64,000 nucleotides of DNA from Elysia chlorotica (Eukaryota; Mollusca; Gastropoda; Plakobranchidae). Of this stretch, positions 11,071 through 21,890 are shown one piece after another. The number at the start of each line of letters is the position of its first letter. The stretch's first letter is position 1. Location: assembly GCA_003991915.1 (NCBI GenBank), contig RQTK01000444.1:329439-393438 (forward strand), in the 5' to 3' direction. The position numbers were made by a program, and so were the translations under genes. Under the pieces are notes generated by a model. That model made no database searches. It saw only the letters and a program-made list of their open reading frames with translations, and was not told the DNA's origin.

Positions 11071-11256
11071 CCAAGGCGTACGACCTCATCTCGAACATCG
11101 GCTGGTTCCTGGGCATGCTGTTCTCGGTGCTGTTCATCATCGGCTTCCTGGTGTTCCTGGTCCTGCTCTACCGCAGCGGGTTTCGCTTCAGCTACAGCCC
11201 CGTGGGGGGCCAGGGGGGCGCCCGCAGCCTTGAACCATATTCTGGTAGCTATGATA
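11071..11256 (+). CDS. FN3 protein transmembrane exon, copy 1
   Basis: A 186-bp exon, phase 1 at both ends, acceptor GACCGTGCAG, donor GTAAGC. Encodes the short juxtamembrane stretch AKAYDLISNIG, then a strongly hydrophobic span WFLGMLFSVLFIIGFLVFLV, ending at LLYRSGFRFSYSP, where basic residues mark the cytoplasmic side. The predicted protein is identical to copy 2 at 13414-13599; one silent base differs. Confidence 0.8.
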
Positions 11257-11396
11257 GTAAGCCTTCGTTGTTATATTACCCTCTCACACCTACTCACCAT
11301 AGTCTCATCGTAACGATCTCACCCAAACCATCTCACCACCCGGTACCCCCTGCATGCTTGAGTGTGCAAGGCTGAAGGGCAAACTCATTTTAACAT

Positions 11397-11812
11397 CTGT
11401 GTGTGTGCATGGGAAAAGGGCCCATATGTCGGTAAACTTGATTTTGAGATATAGGCAGGCCATTAAAGGTGAATAGGGTATTGGGTATCAAAAACGTTGT
11501 TCCGCGTGATTTTGAAGGTTAAACCATTTTTAAAGCATATCTGAAAATTTTCGTGTCCAATTTTGAGTTTAAAAGTTTTTGGGAGCCCTATCAGCTCTAA
11601 AATAATCTTAAATTTGTGCTAGATAAATTTTTTTTTCTCAAAACTGTGTTTTTGTAATTTGTTTCACAAAATTTTGTAATATCTCTGGACCTAATTAAGA
11701 TATCTTAAAATTTTAAAAAGCATAATATTCAGCATGATATGAGCAATCTGGAAATGCATTTATCTCAACATCCATATGTGCCGACATTTGGGCCCTTTTC
11801 CCATGCACACAC
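11397..11812. mobile_element. MITE-like element with terminal inverted repeats
   Basis: Ends are inverted copies: GTGTGTGTGCATGGGAAAAG at the left and its complement CTTTTCCCATGCACACACAC at the right; with GGCCCATATGTCGG the TIR is about 34 bp. It is flanked by ACAT on both sides (11393-11396, 11813-11816). The second duplication copy has the empty site with one ACAT near 13735. Internal sequence is AT-rich with no transposase, so it is non-autonomous. Confidence 0.8.
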
Positions 11813-12206
11813 ACATTTTATCGTGCACTTTTTTTTGGCAAGTGGATCTACAGTGGAATCCCTCAATCTAAACCTGTCAGGGACAGTTTTTAGCCAAAGT
11901 TTATTTCAAACACTGTCTGTTCAGTGAAGTGACAAAAGAGAATTTGTGACTCAGAAATGAAGTCATAGTACAATTCATCTTTAGCAGGGTTTTTATTTAC
12001 CGGATTCTACTGTAGACATAATAGATTTTGGGACGTGGACAGTTTTTTTCATAATCCGTTAGTGGGTGGCTGCTGAAAATGGAAGTCAATATATAGTGCT
12101 GCTGTTGGACGTTAAACCTGTTACATATCCATTTATTATAAAAACAATCATATGGCCTGCTAAATCTAAGCTAAAAAGGGGAAAACGGGGCACTTCACAT
12201 TATGTA

Positions 12207-13182
12207 AATAGAATATTGAAAACTTTCTAATTTGGACAAAACGGAAATGAGCAAGGAAGTGAAAAATGGGGTATTGATAGACGTCAAGAGTCCTGGAAAT
12301 TTGTTTAAATGTCCTGGAGAAGTCTTCGGAAAAGTCCTGATACCGTATTTCATTCTTGACAAGGTGTGGAGCCCCTGTTTATAGTGCTGAGTAGAGTAAA
12401 GTTTATTGTGCTAAAGTAACGTTTGTCCCATACTCTCTGACAGAGTGATAGGATCACCATTTTTCCTGATGAACAACAGCCTTGTGGGCTAGGTTGCCAT
12501 TCAGGCCTATTTTCCTTGCCAGGCTTTACTTTGGCTGTGACTTAAGACTAAGAGCCTCAGCTACCCATTCAATCTGGATTAACAGAGAGGTGGAAAGAGG
12601 GAGGGGTTGGGGGGGGGGACAGACCTGCAAACATTACAGTTTGGGCGTACCTTATTACACCAGAGTGCAGAAGCTTGCGTCTTACGAGCAGTTTTTGTCG
12701 TATCAATAACTGCAGATCTTAGACACTGGTTCAGGTGTGTTCCAACAAAATATACTTCACACAAGCAATAAAGAGCCCTTCATATTATTAATATCCGCCC
12801 GATTATGAAACATAGAATTATTTTGCCATGATTGTTTACATTCATTTTTGCTCAGGCATTGACTCAGTTTTGTTAGATAATTTAAAATATACCAATATTA
12901 TTTATACGTATAGCTCTGTTGTACAGTCCAGTCCATATACATAACGGCTAGTGCTGTAACGGCGCCTTTCTTCTTGTGATAAAACATCAGTAAAAATTCA
13001 CTGGTTTAACTGCATCCACAAGATGTTGTAAGTTTGTGCCATTATATCAAAGTTAGACTAAATACCAAGTCAAGAGTGTTTTGTTGTTGTTGATTTCGTT
13101 TTTAATACATCAAATTTTGGTTCTTAGTATTTGAACATTGGTACAAAATGTATGCATTCCATGAACCTTGTTCAACTCGTAA
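12207..13182. mobile_element. Insertion in duplication copy 2, containing copy C of the CAGACCTGCCAAC family
   Basis: About 976 bp absent from copy 1. From 12620 it shows CAGACCTGCAAACATTACAG and later CACTGGTTCAGGTGTG, diverged relatives of copies A and B. The first 400 bp are not recognised. No coding capacity. Confidence 0.5.
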
Positions 13183-13199
13183 TTTTCTTTAAGTGACTT

Positions 13200-13285
13200 C
13201 AATGTGAGGATTGGGGATTAAACCCTTCCTCATCACAGGCAGCAGTGCAATGCTCTAACCACTGAGCCTGTAGAGTTCTCTTTAT
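13200..13285 (-). mobile_element. tRNA-derived SINE fragment (duplicate)
   Basis: The duplicated partner of the fragment at 10862-10945, with the same box A/box B layout on the minus strand. Confidence 0.5.
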
Positions 13286-13413
13286 AGTGCTGGCTGTGTT
13301 GAAGTTGAGGACAACAATCCATACCATTTTGTTAATAAATATAAATGTTGCCACTTGTGCTGCGTGTGGTGGTCAGAGTTAACATGTTTTTTGTGCTCTC
13401 TCTGACGGTGCAG

Positions 13414-13599
13414 CCAAGGCGTACGACCTCATCTCAAACATCGGCTGGTTCCTGGGCATGCTGTTCTCGGTGCTGTTCATCATCGGCTTCCTGGTGTTCC
13501 TGGTCCTGCTCTACCGCAGCGGGTTTCGCTTCAGCTACAGCCCCGTGGGGGGCCAGGGGGGCGCCCGCAGCCTTGAACCATATTCTGGTAGCTATGATA
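13414..13599 (+). CDS. FN3 protein transmembrane exon, copy 2
   Basis: Same length, phases and splice sites as copy 1, with a single synonymous change (TCG to TCA in the ISN segment). Because both ends are phase 1, splicing in either or both copies keeps the frame; using both would add a second membrane span. It may be a mutually exclusive alternative, a redundant copy, or a second haplotype wrongly placed in tandem. Confidence 0.7.
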
Positions 13600-14004
13600 G
13601 TAAGCCTTCGTTGTTATATTACCCTCTCACACCTACTCACCATAGACTCATCGTAACCATCTCACCCAAACCATCTCACCACCCGCTACCCCCTGCATGC
13701 TGAGTGTGCAAGGCTGAAGGGCAAACTCATTTTAACATTTTATCGTGCACACAAACTTATTTTTTTTGGCAATAGATCTACAGTGGAATCCCTCAATCTA
13801 CACCTGTCAGGGACAGTTTTTAGCCAAAGTTTATTTCAAACACTGTCTGTTCAGTGAAGTGACAAAAGAGAATTGAAGTCATAGTTCAATTCATCTTTAG
13901 CAGGGTTTTTATTAACCGGATTCTACTGCAGACATAATAGATTTTGGGACGTGGACATTTTTTTCCATGATCCGTTACTGGGTGGCTGCTGAAAATGGAA
14001 GTCA

Positions 14005-15820
14005 GGAGATTTCAAGCGTATCAGGCTCTAATAGATTTTTGTTTTGGTATCAGCTTCTTTTTTTTTTATCCTTAACAAAGGAAATTGGTGAACCCTGAAG
14101 TTGTTTTTTTTCTATATTTGCTACAAACATAGCCATGAACTTTCTAGATATCAAAGCCATTTTCTTTTTATGCAGTGAGTAAAATTTATGCCAGATTTTT
14201 TTTGTTAATTGTATCGAAATTTCATCGAATTTTTGGAAGCAGAAAAACATTATGATTAAGAGTTGGTATTTAGAAAGATTATTACAAGACTGTTAGGGAT
14301 CTTCAGAGAGATGAATTTGGAGTAAAAAGAATTATAAAGGACAAATTAAATGCATCTCCACTAATATACATTGTACTTCACAACAACAAAAAAGTCTGAG
14401 CTATTTAACTTTCTTATCAAATCCCATTAAAGCAGTAAACAAATTAATTTACTCACATCAGATAGTGTGGTCCCCATATGTGTGTGATAGATTGCATGGT
14501 TAGCATATTATAAGGAGTAGGTGTTGCTCTCGCTGTGAATAATTGTGTGTTGGATAGCATGGTTAGCAAATCATTGTGAAAACTGCCACACCACTACATG
14601 TATAGTTGTCAGCTTGAAGACAAGCCTTCTCAGATTGGAAAGTTCTAAACTCGTTCAGGTCTACATCTTTAATCCTTCTAACTTTCACATTTTATTGAAT
14701 AAAAATAGGTTTATTAAATAAAAGTAGGTTACGGTATATGTTTTTTTCCTGGAACAAGTAAAGTCTAAAAATTTGGTTACCAGCTTGTTGTTGTTCCCTT
14801 AAAACAAACCATTTGTTATATTGTTGGGAAAAAAATCAAAGGAGCTGAACATTACCACCTGTATTTCCAATGAGAAAGTTTCTGTGAGAACTAAACAGTA
14901 TTGGAAATTGTATTTCCTAACGGTATTTTTTTTTTTTTTTTATCTTTTGTGATTTGATATTTTCGCAGTTACGATTTCCAAACTAATCAACCCTTGGATT
15001 TTTTTTGGTTTTTGTTAAATAATTTTACCTGATTAACTAAAAACTTAATTTTACATTAGCGTAACAGATTAAGTAACAACTAGCAGTGAACTTTACACGA
15101 TTATGTGTGACATTGCCAGAATAGGTTTTGAAGTATATTATGACTTAAGAGTCTCTGACCTACATGTATATATAACTTTGAGAATGCTTATGTCAAGTTG
15201 CTCACTCTAAAATAGTCAAATACATGTACGTTAATCAGTTTCTGTTCTGAGACATGAATTTGCATGATGCCACTAGGGACCTTAGATTTAGAGCTTATTT
15301 GGCATCATGTGTTAGGTTTGTTTGTTTTTGGTGTTTTTTGAGTCCCACTCTATTAAAGACAAACAGAAAAAAAAATAACCTACCCTTTTGCAAAATTTGG
15401 TTTACAAGAAATTAGCAAATTTTGTTTTCTGTTATTTTCACTGTATCCTTACAAATGTTAACCTCTACGATTGCCAAAATAGTGACTTGGAATCCACATA
15501 GACTTGAACCAAGTCAAGCCTCAGCATGTGTTGTGCTATTATAGAGATGTCCTCTGGGATTGTAGCGTTTGCTGTGGGACTCATGGTGGAGGAACCTTGC
15601 ATGTCTTCTCTGCATATTTAGTAACCGAGATGAAACTGTCGTAACCTTTCTTCTAGCTTGCCAGAAGAGTTAGGCATACAATACTTTGTTCAAGCCTTGT
15701 TTTGTCTAAACTCAATTTTTACAATTTAATTCTAAAACTCTGTAAAAATTGTAAGCAATAGTTAAGTTTTTCAATGTCCACTGTTTGATCCTTGTTGTAC
15801 ACCTGGCCCTCCCCCTGCAG
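14005..15820. other. FN3 gene intron, no feature seen
   Basis: About 1.8 kb of AT-rich intron with poly-T runs. No exon, tandem array or recognisable mobile element. Confidence 0.5.
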
Positions 15821-15899
15821 ACACGGCCCGCGTGGCGGCCGAGAAAGACTTCGGCCCGGAGCCCAAGGGCTACAGCAACGACTACTACGACGATAAAGA
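15821..15899 (+). CDS. FN3 protein cytoplasmic exon
   Basis: Acceptor CTCCCCCTGCAG, entry phase 1, donor GTGAGT, exit phase 2. Encodes TARVAAEKDFGPEPKGYSND and YYDDK, an acidic, Tyr-rich cytoplasmic segment. GC-rich compared with flanks. Confidence 0.7.
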
Positions 15900-15999
15900 G
15901 TGAGTGCTTTCTTTGTAGCAACATCGTTTTTTCCGTTGTTGGTGGTATCTCGACTATTTGGTTAAGTGCAGGGCGCAAGAGAAGTCGTTTAAATCACAA

Positions 16000-16940
16000 C
16001 ATGCTACACCAGTGTTCTGGTTAGAATTACATCACAACATGCTTCACCAGTGGTCTGGTTAGAATTACATCACAACATGCTACACCAGTGGTCTGGTTAG
16101 AATTACATCACAACATGCTACAACATTGGTCTGGTATTACATCACAACATGCTACACCAGTGGTCTGGTTAGAATTACATCACAACATGCTACACCAGTG
16201 GTCTGGTTAGAATTACATCACAACATGCTACAACAGTGGTCTGGTATTACATCACAACGTGCTACCGTACACCAGTGTTCTGGTTAGAATTACAACATGC
16301 TACACCAGTGGTCTGGTTTACATCACAACATGCTACACCAGTGGTCTGGTTAGAATTACATCACAACATGCTACACCAGTGGTCTGGTTAGAATTACATC
16401 ACAACATGCTACACCAGTGGTCTGGTTAGAATTACAACATGCTACACCAGTGGTCTGGTTAGAATTACATCACAACATGCTACACCAGTGTTCTGGTTAG
16501 AATTACAACATGCTACACCAGTGGTCTGGTTAGAATTACATCACAACATGCTACACCAGTGGTCTGGTTAGAATTACATCACAACATGCTACACCAGTGG
16601 TCTGGTTAGAATTACAACATGCTACACCAGTGGTCTGGTTAGAATTACATCACAACATGCTACACCAGTGGTCTGGTTAGAATTACATCACAACATGCTA
16701 CACCAGTGGTCTGGTATTACATCACAACATGCTACACCAGTGGTCTGGTTAGAATTACATCACAACATGCTACACCAGTGGTCTGGTTAGAATTACATCA
16801 CAACATGCTACACCAGTGGTATGGTTAGAATTACATCACAACATGCTACACCAGTGGTCTGGTATTACATCACAACATGCTACACCAGTGGTCTGGTATT
16901 ACATCACAACGTGCTACACCAGTGGTCTGGTTAGAATTTC
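16000..16940. repeat. 38-bp minisatellite with shorter variants, about 24 copies
   Basis: The unit contains ACATCACAACATGCTACACC and AGTGGTCTGGTTAGAATT. Variants lacking part of the unit are interspersed, indicating several rounds of unequal exchange. Lies in the last intron of the FN3 gene. Confidence 0.9.
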
Positions 16941-17146
16941 AGGATACGGGTAGCAAGGTGAATATACACAAGCCTGTGAACTTTTACAAACACTAAGCTA
17001 CGGATATTGTTTGGTTACTATTTGTCGTAGAGGACACAAAAATACTTGTGCTATAAGGAAATATGACAATTAGTTGGGTTAAGCTGTTTTGAAATAGATG
17101 AATTGAAAGTTTAAAGTTTCCCCCCTGCCTGTCTCTGTGTGCCCAG

Positions 17147-17531
17147 CTACCACAACTACGACTACGACGACGGAGGCTTCAACCGCCCGCCCAGCTACTC
17201 CAGCAGGAACGGCTCCAACGAGGAGAAGCGACGCTCGGACGAGTACGAGGATTTCGACCGGCGGGAGCCACAAAATGGCCGCTACTACGACCGGGATGAC
17301 CCTGGCAAGTTTGACCAGTACGGAGCTCCGAGAGACGACTACCGTGACGACTACCGTGATGATTACCGTGATGACTACCGCGACGACTACCGTGACGATC
17401 ACAGAGACAATTACGAGGATGACCACTACGAAGACGATCGCCGTGATTACTATGGAGATGGAGGTCGTCATGTGCCCAGCGCCCCACCCAGCACGTCTTC
17501 GGAGAAACCAGGGGCCTCGACTTTTGTGTGA
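17147..17531 (+). CDS. FN3 protein last exon, Asp/Tyr/Arg-rich tail
   Basis: Acceptor TGTGTGCCCAG, entry phase 2, stop TGA at 17529-17531. Encodes about 127 residues: YHNYDYDDGGFNRPPSYSSR, then GKFDQYGAP, then five tandem DDYR units (15-bp repeats, 17335-17395), and SSEKPGASTFV at the C-terminus. The tail is highly charged and probably disordered. PPSY could be a WW/SH3-type ligand. Open frames on the other strand here are shadows of the biased codon pattern. Confidence 0.75.
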
Positions 17532-19186
17532 AACCGATATCAGTGCCGTTTATCAAACATATTAATAATGTATCAAATGTTTTTAGCTGCCATTTTCTTC
17601 CTTTTAAAAAAATTTTTTTTAATGAAGCTATTGTCTGTTTTACTTTTTTTGTTTTTACTACATTCCTTTTATAACCAATTGTTAAAGGCAAACATTTTTT
17701 TCCTTTGCCTTCATTTTATTAATCTAACATTTACAAAGATTGCTAGATTTGACCACTATTACTTTGTGCTCCATGTGTTGCTTTTTATCCATTAACTGAT
17801 GGTCATGTTGCCATTGCTGTGCTGGGACAGACCTGGTCAGAGCAGCCACAGGGGGGACAGGTCCATTACAACAAGTCCCTAGAGACCCAACAAAGCCGGC
17901 ATGCTTTGCGTTTCCTCCTGGCGTGGATGATCGGTGGATGTTCAGCAACGCAACTCGACCTCTCATAGCTGTGTTTCATCAGTGTGCTCTACGTACTGTG
18001 CTGCTGTATTGATTTCAGTTCATAACTTACTAAGTTCTCATTGGAAGCTTCGTGTGCGGGGTGCCGTGTTAGAAGCTTGTGCTGCCAACTATGACAGTCC
18101 AACCAGTCGTGAGCATGATGAGGATTGTTTTTCTCTTTTTCCCAATTTAAAAGGGATGCAATACGCCAGATGCAGACAAAAAGTGTTGTGTCTGTTGATA
18201 ATACCATAGTTCAAATTATTAACAGCGCTAAAAACATATTGCCTTGTTTTGAAATGACATATGAACAATACCTGTTGGTGTACTGTCAAAGAAATAACAG
18301 CCAATGTTAAACGTTTTCTTGCTTTTCGTGAAAAACCGTTAACAATCATACATCTACTTTTTCCATACTGTTGTATCAGAGCGAATTGTGTGTGTGTGTA
18401 CATTGGTGCGTGGAGCTGAGACTAGCTTGTGTGTGTTTGTCTTCCCTCTGGCTCTGGCTGGTACCACACTACTATCATACCATATACGATGATTCTGTTC
18501 CCTCTGGCTTCAGTCAATCATTGTGTCCACTTCACAAAATGCATCTATTGGCTATTCTTGTATTTAGAACACAAAGGAATCCAATTATAAAAACAAAAAG
18601 ATTCAATTTTCCTTTTGGAATTTCTTATTCTGCAGCTTTTCTTTTTTTCCGATTTTTAATCTAAACCTTGATATTTCCCTCTGCTTCAGAGATCTCCACA
18701 TGAATTTTTATCTATACGCAGGCTCTATAACATAGTTGTTTGTTTACTATGATCATTGATATTTATACAAATTTTTCTTTGTTCTAAAGCTCGACTGATG
18801 TAGTATCATTACTGACCATTGTGTCCATTGTGAAACAGTGATTGTGTCCCTTTGTTTTCCACTTGTCACAAGCATCGGAAATCTGCATGTTATTGTTAGT
18901 CACATGGCTGAACTCAAAACTTTTCTGCCAGAATTATTAACAATAACAGATTTCCCATAAAGACTTGGCTTTAACTTGAGATGGAAATACAAACATTTCT
19001 TCTTGCTAATCTGTAAAAATATTACTTTATACTTTATATTTTATACTTGTCTCAATTTGTACAAAAGAGCAAGTTTTTAAATGTCTGATCTGGTTTTTTT
19101 TTTTTAACTTTACGAACAATTATTATAGATTTATATTGTACATATACAAGAAAGAAAAATAATGTTTTGTGAGGCCTTAAAATAAA
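17532..19186 (+). other. 3' UTR of the FN3 gene
   Basis: AT-rich sequence after the stop with no second coding frame. It ends at a canonical AATAAA at 19181-19186; a further ATAAAAG lies near 19380. Confidence 0.5.
19181..19186 (+). terminator. Poly(A) signal of the FN3 gene
   Basis: AATAAA about 1.65 kb after the stop, first strong hexamer of the 3' region. Confidence 0.5.
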
Positions 19187-19439
19187 CATTCCATTGATGA
19201 TCTTTCCTCGCACCATGAAATATTGAGACTTACTTGTAACATTCCATATTTTGTATGATCATGTCATCAATATCTGATACATTAAACAAGTTTCTAGAAC
19301 ATGCCTTTGTGGCTTTATTTTTTTCATGTGTCAATCAGTCAGCTTTTAAAATTATTTTAGTTGTTTTTTGTAATGCAAAAATAAAAGAAACCCAGAGAAA
19401 TGATTCACATATTTTATTAGTCAAGTCAACTCATTTCAC

Positions 19440-19600
19440 TGTGGAGTCAACCAAAGACAAATTCATATTTACCGATACATCTGAAACAACGCTGTAATGA
19501 AACATAAATTCATATTTACCGATACATCTGAAACAACGCTGTAATGAAACATAAATTCATATTTACCAATACATCTGAAACAACACTGTAATGAAACATA
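19440..19600. repeat. 48-bp tandem repeat, 3 copies
   Basis: The unit contains ATTCATATTTACCGATACAT and CTGAAACAACGCTGTAATGA. In the spacer between the convergent FN3 and HEBP2-like genes. Confidence 0.85.
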
Positions 19601-19754
19601 ATAATTTATACTATAATGTTTGACATGAATCACACAATGGCACGTCATTAATATCTAGATCTAGGGAAAGGACTGCACACATTGATCCGAGGATAAAGTG
19701 CGTAGTGTTTGAAAACCTTAAAAAAAGGAAATCACATCTCTCTCAGTATTCCAC

Positions 19755-19850
19755 ATTCATGTCATGTTGGCATATCTCTGGTTAATTTTCGCAATGTCAT
19801 GTTGGCATATCTCTGGTTAATTTTCGCAATGTCATGTTGGCATATCTCTG
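19755..19850. repeat. 36-bp tandem repeat, 3 copies
   Basis: The unit contains TGTCATGTTGGCATATCTCT and GGTTAATTTTCGCAA. Confidence 0.85.
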
Positions 19851-20134
19851 AGATACCAGTGTGCCCCAGCACAGTGACCACAGACACCATGGTCATGATA
19901 AATACATTAATGCTTCTGGTTATTTAAAAGAAAACGATACATATTACATCTTGAGGGGCAGAAAAAAGGAACTTAAATACACAGCTTTGAAACATTTTGC
20001 AAGTTCAATTTAGCTCTTTCTTTCTCACGACCTTGCTTAGATTGTCCTTTGTCAATATGGAAACAAAACAGTAAATATTATGACTGAGCGCGGTTTACAT
20101 TTTCAGCACACGCACAAAATGAAAAAAAATTCTT

Positions 20135-20425
20135 GTAGTGTACTTAGCGTATATTTTCAACCAGAAAAGGTATATCTTCTATTTACTTGTAGTGTACACA
20201 GCATATATTTTTAACCAGAAAAGGTATATCTTATATTTACTTGTAGTGTACACAGCGTATATTTTTAACCAGAAAAGGTATATCTTATATTTACTTGTGT
20301 ACACAGCGTATATTTTTAAACAGAAAAGGTATATCTTCTATTTACTTGTAGTGTACACAGCGTATACTTTTAACCAGAAAAGGTATATCTTCTATTTACT
20401 TGTTTTGTACACAGCGTATACTAGT
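20135..20425. repeat. 53-bp tandem repeat, about 5-6 copies
   Basis: The unit contains TAGTGTACACAGCGTATATT and AACCAGAAAAGGTATATCTT. The 107-residue open frame through it is a repeat artefact. Confidence 0.9.
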
Positions 20426-20784
20426 TACTTCAAACTGGCTGAACACAACATTAATTTTTGATAAGACTAGACCTAAAAGCTCCACTCATAAAGAGTCGTA
20501 CAGGAAGTCTGATGCTGTTCCAGACCAAGAAGTTAGCCTTGTGCTTACTACATGGCCCTCGCCGGCCTGATCTGACCGAGCACTTCACCCCCCCTCCCCT
20601 GACAGACTGATACTTTGAAACAAGCAGTACGGTAAAAGTAGGAGTTTTATAGCTTCACTGTGCTAGATGTCAAGTTACATTTTCTAAGCAAGTATTCAAA
20701 TATTTGTACAGGGTTTAGTTAAGGATATGTCTAGCGATGAACAATGGATGAAATAAATCAACAATGTGACTTTGAAGATAAACA

Positions 20785-20870
20785 CCTATGATCAGATTTG
20801 GATGCCGAGGACTCAAATCTGACCGTAGCGGATATGTACGGTGGATGGGTTCGAGTCCTGCATTGTCAGT
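20785..20870 (+). mobile_element. Possible tRNA-derived SINE fragment
   Basis: Contains GGTTCGAGTCC, a good box B, downstream of a weak A-box-like stretch (TAGCGGATATGTACGG). No cloverleaf can be drawn. Confidence 0.35.
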
Positions 20871-20952
20871 TTGGGTCCAGGTCATTCCTCCCAACAGAGG
20901 GTGGCGGTGCTGTTTGGACATCTGACTTGACCTGTGTACAGTCTGAGACTTT

Positions 20953-21285
20953 CTAAGGGTAGATATCATGTATGATTGACCAATAGATTTACTTTCTAAG
21001 GGTAGATATCATGTATGATTGACCAATAGATTTACTTTCTAAGGGTAGATCTCATGTATGATTGACCAATAGATTTACTTTCTAAGGGTAGATATCATGT
21101 ATGATTGACCAATAGATTTACTTTCTAAGGGTAGATATCATGTATGATTGACCAATAGATTTACTTTCTAAGGGTAGATATCATGTATGATTGACCAATA
21201 GATTTACTTTCTAAGGGTAGATCTCATGTATGATTGACCAATAGATTTACTTTCTAAGGGTAGATATCATGTATGATTGACCATT
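20953..21285. repeat. 43-bp minisatellite, 8 copies
   Basis: The unit contains TTTCTAAGGGTAGATATCAT and GTATGATTGACCAATAGATT. It lies just beyond the HEBP2-like poly(A) signal. Confidence 0.9.
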
Positions 21286-21718
21286 GGATTTATTTTATTT
21301 CTTCAACAGATGACTAGATTTCTAAAGGGAAGGAAAATTATGACATTGGCAATTTTTTTTAAAATAAATAATTCTTAAAATACAAAGTTATGCCCCTTGT
21401 CCTAGTGTATCGGGTTAGCCCTTGGAGGTGAAGTCGCTACCTGATTAACTCTGACATTACATCCATGTTCGGAGTAAGAAACAAACATGGCCAACCACTG
21501 TGAGTGGCTCAGGGGAGTTGCCCTGTCAATGGAAGGGCTAACTACACAAACTCCTTACAGCAGTCTGAAATACAATCTTCTACATAAACAGTGTTATCAA
21601 TCACATGTAAAACTCATTTTTATGATGTATTAATTGTTGAAAAAGAAAGCTAGCTTTACAAAAATAAAGGCTTGCTTGAAGGGTTCATTCTTTGTAAAAT
21701 ATGCTGATTATCATTTTA

Positions 21719-21890
21719 CTATTTTTTAACAAACCAAACTTCATTTGTTCTGTTTAAGAGCTTGAATGGTGCATCATATCCGACTGTGTAGTAGAAGTCT
21801 GAAATGTACTGGCTTTGGTCTCCAATGGCTTCACTTAATTCTAGGGCGTGTGAAACCCACTTCTCGTCATCAGCAAATCCTCCAAACGTG
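21719..21890 (-). CDS. HEBP2: HEBP2-like, last coding exon
   Basis: Acceptor TTTGTTTCTCCAG, entry phase 2, stop TAG at 21719-21721. Encodes TFGGFADDEKWVSHALELSE and the C-terminal YYTVGYDAPFKLLNRTNEVW, a hallmark of SOUL-family C-termini, ending FVKK. Confidence 0.9.

Larger units (their letters stand above)
10729..12089 (+). repeat. Tandem segmental duplication, copy 1
   Basis: From TATATAGTGCTGCTG to GGAAGTCA the sequence is repeated in 12090-14004. Both copies hold the transmembrane exon. Copy 1 has a 416-bp inverted-repeat insertion (11397-11812) that copy 2 lacks; copy 2 has a roughly 980-bp insertion that copy 1 lacks. Without these insertions both units are about 940 bp. Confidence 0.9.
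12090..14004 (+). repeat. Tandem segmental duplication, copy 2
   Basis: Second copy of 10729-12089, near-identical where alignable, ending at GGAAGTCA before unique sequence. It carries an insertion at about 12207-13182 that splits ATTATGTA from TTTTCTTTAAG, which are adjacent in copy 1. Confidence 0.9.
5251..19186 (+). other. Gene locus: FN3-domain transmembrane adhesion protein (possibly L1CAM/neuroglian-like), 3' part
   Basis: Nine candidate exons (5251-5461, 5739-5861, 6533-6715, 9500-9619, 10525-10683, 11071-11256, 13414-13599, 15821-15899, 17147-17531) join in frame. The product has several fibronectin type III modules, one hydrophobic transmembrane segment, and an Asp/Tyr/Arg-rich cytoplasmic tail. 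Most introns are phase 1, typical of extracellular domain genes. The FN3 signatures seen are LSGLSPSTRYRVYIYARTMQG and VSNLEPGTRYELRIKATNG. Upstream exons (more FN3 or Ig modules) are missing from the window. The GWFLGML start of the membrane segment and FN3-TM-short-tail layout recall neuroglian/L1CAM; the tail has KFDQY where L1 proteins have FIGQY, which is only a weak likeness. The likely role is cell-surface adhesion or receptor. A poly(A) signal AATAAA lies at 19181-19186. FN3/TM call is firm; the L1 label is tentative. Confidence 0.65.

Noticed and set aside
10862..13285. tRNA genes at 10862-10945 and 13200-13285
   Set aside because: Good box A but degenerate box B and no acceptor stem; duplicated SINE fragments.
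17079..17691. Long antisense and alternate-frame open reading frames (130-170 codons) over the last FN3 exon
   Set aside because: Shadows of the biased GAC/TAC/CGT codon pattern; only the frame joined by splice phase from 15899 makes a consistent protein.
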